This document shows, piece by piece, positions 62,601 to 64,000 of a DNA stretch of 64,000 nucleotides. The position numbers and the translations under genes are program-made. How positions within the stretch are numbered: the first letter of the stretch is position 1; every line of letters starts with the position of its first letter. The notes under the pieces were generated by a model. It was not told the origin of the DNA, did no database searches, and saw nothing but the letters and a program-made list of their open reading frames with translations. Source of the DNA: Aptenodytes patagonicus (Eukaryota; Chordata; Aves; Sphenisciformes; Spheniscidae); NCBI RefSeq assembly GCF_965638725.1, contig NC_134950.1, forward strand, positions 81,332,657 to 81,396,656, given 5' to 3'.

Positions 62601-62630
62601 ACAACTCCACCTCAGTCTTCACAAGAATAG
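5603..62630 (+). CDS. MARCHF6: MARCHF6, ER-resident RING-CH E3 ubiquitin ligase (whole gene, 26 coding exons)
   Basis: MARCHF6 (TEB4, Doa10 orthologue) is a multi-pass ER membrane E3 ligase of ER-associated degradation. Known substrates of the family include squalene monooxygenase and other sterol or lipid enzymes, type 2 iodothyronine deiodinase, and proteins with acetylated N-termini; it works with UBE2J2/UBE2G2-type E2s. Joining the 26 exons gives 2,733 nt, 910 residues plus TAG. The N-terminal RING-CH has C9, C12, C26, C28, H36, C39, C52 and C55, with W43 between. Then come a first membrane pair (about 93-111 and 143-163), an acidic cytosolic linker (about 164-277), further hydrophobic segments to about 860 (14 in the known topology), and a C-terminal tail with G885 and N890. 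An acidic residue, E383, sits in a hydrophobic segment of the presumed TEB4/Doa10 (TD) region. All junctions preserve frame. The start was chosen by homology and Kozak context. Confidence 0.97.
5948..5979 (+). promoter_or_regulatory. G-quadruplex-prone G-rich run in intron 1
   Basis: Twelve consecutive G are followed by T and then G5, G4, G4 and G3 blocks separated by single A bases. This satisfies the usual four-tract quadruplex rule several times over on the non-template strand, about 330 bp inside the gene. An effect on transcription is inferred. Confidence 0.6.
7476..7495. repeat. TG dinucleotide microsatellite
   Basis: A short TATATA stretch runs into about nine TG units within intron 1. 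Confidence 0.85.
10486..10582 (+). CDS. MARCHF6: MARCHF6 exon 2: first half of the RING-CH domain
   Basis: Residues 7-38 and two bases of codon 39. It carries zinc ligands C9, C12, C26, C28 and H36 of the C4HC3 RING-CH finger, in the pattern CRVC, then HPCVC, then IHQE. Acceptor TCAGCAG, donor GTGAGT. C39 is split across the junction. The next intron (10583-11448) is AT-rich with no feature seen. Confidence 0.97.
11449..11522 (+). CDS. MARCHF6: MARCHF6 exon 3: second half of the RING-CH domain
   Basis: Residues 39-63 and one base of codon 64. It supplies C39, W43 (the position that contacts the E2 in RING-type fingers), C52 and C55, so the zinc finger is complete. Acceptor TATTGCAG, donor GTAAGT. 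Confidence 0.97.
15625..15730 (-). repeat. CR1 LINE 3'-end remnant
   Basis: The text ACATAGAATGGTTTAGGTTG, then GAAGGGTCTTTGAAGATCAT and CTAGTCCAAC, is the standard antisense form of a CR1 3' end. Only about 100 bp remain, in the opposite orientation to the gene. Confidence 0.8.
17722..17940 (+). repeat. Purine-rich, low-complexity stretch
   Basis: The + strand is dominated by G and A with many GGA, GAA and GTGG units, unlike the AT-rich surroundings. Open frames on both strands follow from this composition and are not taken as genes. Confidence 0.5.
20364..20507 (+). CDS. MARCHF6: MARCHF6 exon 4: first transmembrane segment
   Basis: Residues 64-111 and one base of codon 112. The linker after the RING leads into a hydrophobic helix at about 93-111. 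Acceptor CTACACAG, donor GTAAGT. The next intron (20508-24708, 4.2 kb) is AT-rich; I recognise no repeat family or gene in it. Confidence 0.97.
20508..24708 (+). other. MARCHF6: MARCHF6 intron 4
   Basis: 4.2 kb of AT-rich sequence with no recognised gene or transposon. The 22840-23180 part is A/G-rich on the + strand. Short open frames are unsupported. Confidence 0.6.
24709..24781 (+). CDS. MARCHF6: MARCHF6 exon 5
   Basis: Residues 112-135 and two bases of codon 136, the loop between the first two membrane helices (begins CRIYKCLF). Acceptor TCACGCAG, donor GTAAGT. The following intron contains the CR1 and solo LTR cluster. Confidence 0.96.
26303..28497 (-). mobile_element. CR1 LINE, 5'-truncated, antisense to MARCHF6
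   Basis: About 2.2 kb. The 3' terminus at 26303-26325 is the characteristic CR1 repeat, seen in antisense as ATAGAATCATAGAATCAT. Most of ORF2 follows, and the element stops near 28497 before the endonuclease part, a 5' truncation typical of LINE insertion. The coding region is well preserved, so the copy is comparatively young. No clear target-site duplication was seen. Confidence 0.95.
26384..28499 (-). pseudogene. CR1 ORF2 reverse-transcriptase region with one frameshift
   Basis: Two overlapping - strand frames together cover the linker and RT of CR1 ORF2. The upstream frame (to 28499) includes [10 protein letters not shown]. The downstream frame (26384-27703) carries RT motifs YLDFSKAFD (about residue 85 of that frame), [10 protein letters not shown] (143-152) and the catalytic FADD (173-176), then the C-terminal region to a natural-looking stop. 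The frames are offset by one base near 27731-27738, where the G run (C run on +) looks one base too long. The endonuclease domain is missing, so it cannot be active. The frameshift could also be a sequencing error in a homopolymer. Confidence 0.9.
28577..29123 (+). mobile_element. Solo LTR of an endogenous retrovirus with 5-bp target duplication
   Basis: The 547-bp element starts TGTCCTGG and ends ACCACGACA, so its ends are inverted repeats TGTC/GACA. It is flanked on both sides by CTTTG (28572-28576 and 29124-29128), a perfect target-site duplication. Internal LTR signals are a CRE, TGACGTCA, at 28833-28840, a degenerate TATA-like GCATAAA after it, and a poly(A) signal ATTAAA at 28985-28990 followed by a T-rich tract. 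No internal retroviral genes are attached, so this is a solo LTR left by recombination. The 5-bp duplication suggests an ERVL- or ERVK-like class, which I cannot settle by eye. Confidence 0.93.
29549..29717 (+). CDS. MARCHF6: MARCHF6 exon 6: second transmembrane segment and start of linker
   Basis: Residues 136-192. A hydrophobic helix at about 143-163 is followed by [12 protein letters not shown] and a Q/N-rich stretch (QQNE at the end). Acceptor TTTGACAG, donor GTAAAA. The Q-rich part looks divergent from the mammalian sequence, as expected for a disordered loop. Confidence 0.96.
30412..30985 (+). mobile_element. CR1 LINE 3' fragment, sense orientation
   Basis: It contains the CR1 landmarks TGGTGAGACCACACCTGGAG, GAGAGGCTGAGAGAGCTG, CAGGTTGCTCAGAG and the near-terminal GAGGCCCTTTCCAACCTCAG. 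It is more diverged than the intron 5 copy and its frame is broken. At 30749-30801 it is interrupted by an A-rich then T-rich palindrome not typical of CR1. Confidence 0.9.
30749..30801. repeat. A-rich/T-rich imperfect inverted repeat inside CR1
   Basis: An A9 run with CCAAACC and a further A7 tract is followed after a short loop by GGTTTGTTTG and a T run. The arms can pair as a hairpin. It splits the CR1 homology. Confidence 0.6.
31163..31355 (+). CDS. MARCHF6: MARCHF6 exon 7: acidic cytosolic linker
   Basis: Residues 193-256 and one base of codon 257. The second half is dominated by Glu and Asp (for example [14 protein letters not shown]). The exon ends in NNGAQ. Acceptor TTTTTGCAG, donor GTAACA. 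The N-terminal half is Ala/Val/Asn-rich and probably disordered. Confidence 0.95.
31661..31722 (+). CDS. MARCHF6: MARCHF6 exon 8
   Basis: Residues 257-277. It encodes [19 protein letters not shown], a conserved amphipathic segment before the third membrane helix. Acceptor CTCCTCAG, donor GTGAGT. The next intron (31723-33736, 2.0 kb) shows no feature I recognise. Confidence 0.95.
31723..35462 (+). other. MARCHF6: MARCHF6 introns 8 and 9 (with exon 9 between)
   Basis: Apart from exon 9 at 33737-33769, this is AT-rich intron sequence with no transposon, RNA gene or other coding exon recognised. Short open frames such as those near 33000-33500 lack support. Confidence 0.6.
33737..33769 (+). CDS. 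MARCHF6: MARCHF6 exon 9 (33-nt small exon)
   Basis: Residues 278-288 ([11 protein letters not shown]). It is only 33 nt and phase 0 on both sides, so skipping it would keep the frame. Acceptor TTCACAG, donor GTAAGT. Confidence 0.95.
35463..35514 (+). CDS. MARCHF6: MARCHF6 exon 10: third transmembrane segment
   Basis: Residues 289-305 and one base of codon 306 (begins [13 protein letters not shown]). Acceptor CTTGCAG, donor GTAAGT. Confidence 0.95.
35515..38952 (+). other. MARCHF6: MARCHF6 intron 10
   Basis: 3.4 kb, AT-rich, with poly(T) tracts including a 24-T run at 37773-37796. No gene or recognisable transposon. Confidence 0.6.
37773..37796. repeat. Poly(T) tract, 24 T
   Basis: Uninterrupted T run in intron 10. 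No LINE or SINE body was recognised next to it. Confidence 0.9.
38953..39011 (+). CDS. MARCHF6: MARCHF6 exon 11
   Basis: Residues 306-325, with codon 306 split at the junction. It encodes [19 protein letters not shown], a conserved loop before the central membrane region. Acceptor TTATGCAG, donor GTAAGT. The next intron (39012-39631) shows only T-rich low-complexity sequence. Confidence 0.96.
39632..39712 (+). CDS. MARCHF6: MARCHF6 exon 12, with U12-type donor
   Basis: Residues 326-352. [14 protein letters not shown] leads into a hydrophobic segment that ends CH. Acceptor TCCAG. The donor is GTATCCTTTT, the U12 (minor spliceosome) type, unlike the GTAAG-type donors common elsewhere in the gene. 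Confidence 0.96.
39713..40941 (+). other. MARCHF6: MARCHF6 intron 12, U12-type (minor spliceosome)
   Basis: The donor GTATCCTTTT matches the U12 consensus RTATCCTTT. The acceptor ACTATTTAG has no good pyrimidine tract. A branch-site-like TTTTCTTGAC sits at 40920-40929, one mismatch from TTTCCTTRAC, with its A 13 nt from the intron end, inside the 10-16 nt window typical of U12 introns. The intron is 1.2 kb with GT-AG ends. Open frames inside it are not used. Confidence 0.88.
40942..41010 (+). CDS. MARCHF6: MARCHF6 exon 13
   Basis: Residues 353-375 ([18 protein letters not shown] and on). A basic cytosolic turn leads into the next helix. Acceptor ACTATTTAG (U12 type), donor GTAATC. The next intron is very short (41011-41127, 117 nt). 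Confidence 0.96.
41128..41202 (+). CDS. MARCHF6: MARCHF6 exon 14: core of the TEB4/Doa10 region
   Basis: Residues 376-400, a hydrophobic helix with an internal acidic residue ([17 protein letters not shown]; the Glu is residue 383). A conserved Glu in this part of yeast Doa10 is reported to affect function. Equating the two is inference. Acceptor CCTAAAG, donor GTAAGA. Confidence 0.96.
42033..42167 (+). CDS. MARCHF6: MARCHF6 exon 15
   Basis: Residues 401-445. An [15 protein letters not shown] loop is followed by a helix around [19 protein letters not shown]. Acceptor CTTCTAG, donor GTAAGT. The next intron (42168-42658) shows nothing recognisable. Confidence 0.97.
42659..42778 (+). CDS. MARCHF6: MARCHF6 exon 16
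   Basis: Residues 446-485. It contains [18 protein letters not shown] and [12 protein letters not shown], a strongly conserved cytosolic loop at the end of the presumed TD region. Acceptor CTTCAG, donor GTAAGG. A CR1 fragment begins within about 75 bp of the donor. Confidence 0.97.
42850..43053 (+). mobile_element. CR1 LINE 3' fragment (older copy)
   Basis: It matches the end of CR1: CACTGGAACAGGTTGCC, GAGCAACCTGATGCAACTGG and GAGGTCCCTTCCAAAAC. More diverged than its neighbour, with the terminal repeat lost. Sense orientation. Confidence 0.85.
43120..43664 (+). mobile_element. CR1 LINE 3' fragment (younger copy)
   Basis: It runs from TTGGTGAGACCCCACCTGGG to the intact CR1 terminus TATTCTATGATTCTATGAT. 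It includes GAGGTGGTGGATGCCCCATC and AGAGGTCCCTTCCAACCC. The RT-end frame is partly readable but broken by several stops. Sense orientation, downstream of and next to another CR1 piece. Confidence 0.92.
44828..45418 (+). mobile_element. Older LTR related to the intron 5 solo LTR
   Basis: It shares ordered blocks with 28577-29123: CTGGGATGGAGTTAG near the start, GACAGCTGACCCAAACTG, TTCCATACCA, the CRE TGACGTCA (45083-45090), ATTAAAC (poly(A) signal at 45289-45294), CCACAAGTCTTCTCGCCTT and the ending CTAACCCACCACA. It has a better TATA box (CATATAAAG) than the other copy. The 5' end is degenerate and I found no target-site duplication, so it is older or a different subfamily. No internal genes. 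Confidence 0.85.
45507..45607 (+). CDS. MARCHF6: MARCHF6 exon 17
   Basis: Residues 486-518 and two bases of codon 519. The helix [18 protein letters not shown] is followed by [12 protein letters not shown]. Acceptor GTTGCAG, donor GTAAGC. The next intron (45608-46293) is AT-rich with nothing recognised. Confidence 0.97.
46294..46431 (+). CDS. MARCHF6: MARCHF6 exon 18
   Basis: Residues 519-564 and two bases of codon 565. It contains [20 protein letters not shown] and [17 protein letters not shown], membrane segments and loop. Acceptor CTCTAG, donor GTAAGT. Confidence 0.97.
46432..48243 (+). other. MARCHF6: MARCHF6 intron 18
   Basis: 1.8 kb, AT-rich, with no transposon or RNA gene recognised. 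Confidence 0.6.
48244..48445 (+). CDS. MARCHF6: MARCHF6 exon 19
   Basis: Residues 565-632. [13 protein letters not shown] and an Asn/Gln-rich stretch ([15 protein letters not shown]) are followed by [17 protein letters not shown], ending FPLR. This is a hydrophilic loop between membrane blocks. Acceptor GTTACAG, donor GTAGGT. Confidence 0.96.
48446..52786 (+). other. MARCHF6: MARCHF6 intron 19
   Basis: 4.3 kb. It holds a 24-C run at 49199-49222. The 51660-52130 part is somewhat richer in GC and may be an old repeat that I cannot identify. No gene or RNA was recognised. Confidence 0.6.
49199..49222. repeat. Poly(C) tract, 24 C
   Basis: Unbroken C run between TTTCT and ATAAAT in intron 19. 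Its exact length is doubtful in any assembly. Confidence 0.9.
52787..52856 (+). CDS. MARCHF6: MARCHF6 exon 20
   Basis: Residues 633-655 and one base of codon 656, almost wholly a membrane helix ([20 protein letters not shown]). Acceptor TTTCAG, donor GTAAGT. The next intron (52857-53667) holds a G13 run at 53439-53451 and nothing else recognisable. Confidence 0.97.
53439..53451. repeat. Poly(G) tract, 13 G
   Basis: Unbroken G run in intron 20, followed by AATTC. Confidence 0.85.
53668..53849 (+). CDS. MARCHF6: MARCHF6 exon 21
   Basis: Residues 656-716. [12 protein letters not shown] and [20 protein letters not shown] form a helix, and [18 protein letters not shown] is a conserved basic loop. 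Acceptor TTTTCAG, donor GTGAGT. The next intron (53850-55226) has nothing recognised. Confidence 0.97.
55227..55361 (+). CDS. MARCHF6: MARCHF6 exon 22
   Basis: Residues 717-761. The helix [20 protein letters not shown] is followed by [15 protein letters not shown]. Acceptor TTCTAG, donor GTCAGT. Confidence 0.97.
55362..57463 (+). other. MARCHF6: MARCHF6 intron 22
   Basis: 2.1 kb of AT-rich sequence. No transposon, RNA gene or extra exon recognised. Confidence 0.6.
57464..57553 (+). CDS. MARCHF6: MARCHF6 exon 23
   Basis: Residues 762-791 ([19 protein letters not shown] then [11 protein letters not shown]), membrane helix and loop. Acceptor AATTAG, donor GTAGGA. Confidence 0.97.
57840..58910 (-). 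other. Unidentified coding-like segment in intron 23
   Basis: This 1 kb stretch of intron 23 is visibly richer in GC than its flanks. On the - strand it gives three successive open frames, at about 58648-58830, 58475-58702 and 58112-58381, in different registers. They read like real protein (for example [30 protein letters not shown] and [19 protein letters not shown]). I do not recognise the family. A decayed retrocopy or an unfamiliar retroelement would fit. There is no poly(A) tail or flanking repeat that I can see. The frames could also be chance. Confidence 0.35.
58994..59126 (+). CDS. MARCHF6: MARCHF6 exon 24
   Basis: Residues 792-835 and one base of codon 836. [18 protein letters not shown] is followed by the helix [19 protein letters not shown]. 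Acceptor TTCTTAG, donor GTATGT. The next intron (59127-60115) has an A16 run near 59222 and a G run near 59312 but no gene. Confidence 0.97.
60116..60251 (+). CDS. MARCHF6: MARCHF6 exon 25
   Basis: Residues 836-880 and two bases of codon 881. [18 protein letters not shown] leads into the last helix; [13 protein letters not shown] is the basic start of the cytosolic tail. Acceptor TTGTAG, donor GTGAGT. Confidence 0.97.
60252..62539 (+). other. MARCHF6: MARCHF6 intron 25
   Basis: 2.3 kb. Near its start (about 60345-60500) is a possible old LINE remnant. The rest is AT-rich. The open frame at 61957-62202 has no supporting splice sites or similarity that I can see. Confidence 0.6.
60345..60500 (+). 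repeat. Possible ancient CR1/L3-like LINE remnant
   Basis: Text such as CAAATGACCCTCTGAGGCAG, CTAAACTGTCCTTGGCAGAT and GAAGACACTCCCCTACATCT resembles the 3' ends of old CR1/L3-type LINEs found in reptiles and birds. The match is from memory of the family pattern and is weak. Confidence 0.35.
62540..62630 (+). CDS. MARCHF6: MARCHF6 exon 26: C-terminal element and stop
   Basis: Residues 881-910 and TAG at 62628-62630. [18 protein letters not shown] carries G885 and N890. A C-terminal element with these Gly and Asn positions is conserved from Doa10 to MARCHF6 and is reported to be needed for degrading some substrates. The end is Ser/Thr/Pro/Gln-rich (STTPQSSQE). Acceptor ATCCCAG. Confidence 0.97.
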
Positions 62631-62869
62631 ATGGTCGCATTAAACATCTTGACCTTCCCTTTGCCTTTACATGTCCTTTTTTTCATAGACTCTTCTTCAG
62701 TCTTTGGATATCTCCCCCAATAATACTCTCAGCAGTGTTTTGGCTTCTGTTAGTAGCATCCAGATAGCAGTTAAGGCTCTGCTCCTTATCTGCATTTTCT
62801 GATGTTATCAATGCTGTCTGAGGTCTGTATATGTGTAAATAGAAGTATCCTGACACCCTAAAACCTTGG

Positions 62870-62875
62870 ATTAAA
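62870..62875 (+). terminator. MARCHF6: Candidate poly(A) signal ATTAAA
   Basis: Common variant of AATAAA, 240 nt after the stop codon and followed by a T/G-containing stretch. It would give a short 3' UTR form. Confidence 0.35.
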
Positions 62876-63608
62876 AAGAATGTGCATTGTACATCTTTAA
62901 AAAAGTATATTAATTTATTAAATCTAGTTGTCACTTTATTTTGGACTGCTGTTCTGTTGACAATGTGCCACAAAGCAATAGTGCAAAGAGGCAAGATGTT
63001 TTTATAAAATTTGGAGCTTACTTTATGGTGTTCATAACAGTTCTTATTGTAGTAATATAGTATGATTTTTTCATGAGTGGAAAGGCCACACAGAGAATAT
63101 AAAAAGTAAATAACTGTCTTACAGTCAGCAATGAAGTGGCTGTGGTGAGAACATAATGAACTATGTATCTTGCTGTCAAGTCTTTTTTATTATTTTGTAT
63201 AACACCAAAGCTGTTGTACATTTTCTATTGCCTGATTGTTTTTCATGTGTCTGAGTTTGTAATATTGTACAGTTGCTGTAAAATCAAGAAAATATTTCCT
63301 CTTCTGAGAATTCAGATGTACTTGTTGAGGCTCAGCTGGGTTTTTCTGTTTGGTTGAGGGCGGGGGGTTGGTTTTGGGAATCAGGATTTCCTGAATTGAA
63401 ACAGTAAGTAAAAAATTTTACTAAGGCTAGGTGATGGAAGCATTTAAAGGTACCAAGGAAAATTAGATAGGTTTGCAACTTAAATTGTAGCCAATTTCTT
63501 ATCAATAATAGAATTTTTCAGGACCTCAAGAGGAGGGATGAACCTTATCTGATGTGTTTGCACAGAAACAAAGAGCATAGTGTAAGCAATGTTCTGACCT
63601 GGTCCTTA

Positions 63609-63614
63609 ATTAAA
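63609..63614 (+). terminator. MARCHF6: Candidate poly(A) signal ATTAAA (distal)
   Basis: It lies about 980 nt after the stop codon and is followed by a T-rich stretch about 15 nt downstream. It may end a longer transcript form. Confidence 0.3.
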
Positions 63615-63937
63615 GAGCTTGAAATCTTTTTTCTGTAAGTTACCAAAGTTGCAAATTGTAGTATGAATTTTATATTGCACAATTACTTAAAAGACCCGCA
63701 ACAACAAAAAGATCTCTTTTCTTTCAGAATTGGTCACTGTGAATTTTTATGGGAATAATATTGAGGAAGTGATTCATCACGTACCATTTATTGCCTGTGG
63801 GGCAGGGAAATACATACGCTTTTAAACAGGCAAGGAAAAGTTAGCAGATTTCTTTGCAAGGACACAGTCAAACAAGAGCCACCAAATCAAGTCTGTGTTA
63901 TTTCTATATGTAGATAGGGTTCTTTTGCAGTAATGTT

Positions 63938-63957
63938 GGGGGGGGGGGGGGGGGGGG
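63938..63957. repeat. Poly(G) tract, 20 G
   Basis: Unbroken G run downstream of MARCHF6, followed by TATGTAG. Length is uncertain in any assembly. Confidence 0.9.
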
Positions 63958-64000
63958 TATGTAGATATTTTAAAGAAAATACATAACAGTATCACAAAGC

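Larger units (their letters stand above)
62631..64000 (+). other. MARCHF6: MARCHF6 3' UTR and possibly flanking DNA
   Basis: AT-rich sequence directly after the stop, with no following gene recognised before the window ends. I found no AATAAA on the + strand here. ATTAAA occurs at 62639-62644 (too close to the stop), 62870-62875 and 63609-63614; the last two are plausible poly(A) signals. The 3' UTR may also continue beyond the window. Confidence 0.65.

Noticed and set aside
1..64000. CRISPR arrays, operons, prokaryotic defence genes, tRNA, rRNA or snoRNA genes
   Set aside because: Nothing of the kind was seen. The window is avian-type nuclear DNA with one spliced gene. Small intronic snoRNAs cannot be excluded by eye.

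Overview
The window is vertebrate nuclear DNA, almost certainly from a bird. One long, intron-rich gene on the + strand fills most of it. The interspersed repeats are dominated by CR1 LINE copies, whose 3' ends carry the ATTCTATG-type terminal repeat, plus CRE-bearing LTRs of a kind I associate with birds. The background is AT-rich with a single CpG island. The LTR type hints at a non-galliform bird, but this is a weak inference.

The gene is MARCHF6 (MARCH6/TEB4), the polytopic RING-CH E3 ubiquitin ligase of the endoplasmic reticulum and the vertebrate counterpart of yeast Doa10. I could place all 26 coding exons, from the ATG at 5603 to the TAG at 62628-62630. Every exon joins in frame at GT/AG borders. 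The coding sequence is 2,733 nt and encodes 910 residues, the length I recall for the human protein. The eight zinc ligands of the RING-CH domain and the C-terminal Gly/Asn signature are present. There is no stop, frameshift or missing exon.

Layout. 1-4950: intergenic, no gene recognised, one weak reverse-transcriptase-like relic on the - strand. 4950-6100: CpG island with promoter, exon 1 and a G-quadruplex-prone run. 5622-24708: exons 2-4 (RING-CH and first membrane segment) between large introns. 24709-31722: exons 5-8, with a transposable-element cluster: a 2.2 kb antisense CR1, a solo LTR with a perfect 5-bp target duplication, and a sense CR1. 33737-42778: exons 9-16, encoding the central membrane region that should hold the TEB4/Doa10 domain. 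Intron 12 is a clear U12-type (minor spliceosome) intron. 42779-45506: intron 16 with two CR1 pieces and an older LTR related to the first. 45507-62630: exons 17-26, the C-terminal membrane segments and tail. Intron 23 contains an unexplained coding-like segment on the - strand. 62631-64000: 3' UTR and possibly flanking DNA.

I see no operon, CRISPR array, tRNA, rRNA or new multi-gene system. The items most worth a second look are the U12 intron, the TISU/YY1-like start context, the two related LTRs that keep intact CREs and sense poly(A) signals inside introns, the opposed CR1 copies around exon 6, and the unidentified segment in intron 23.
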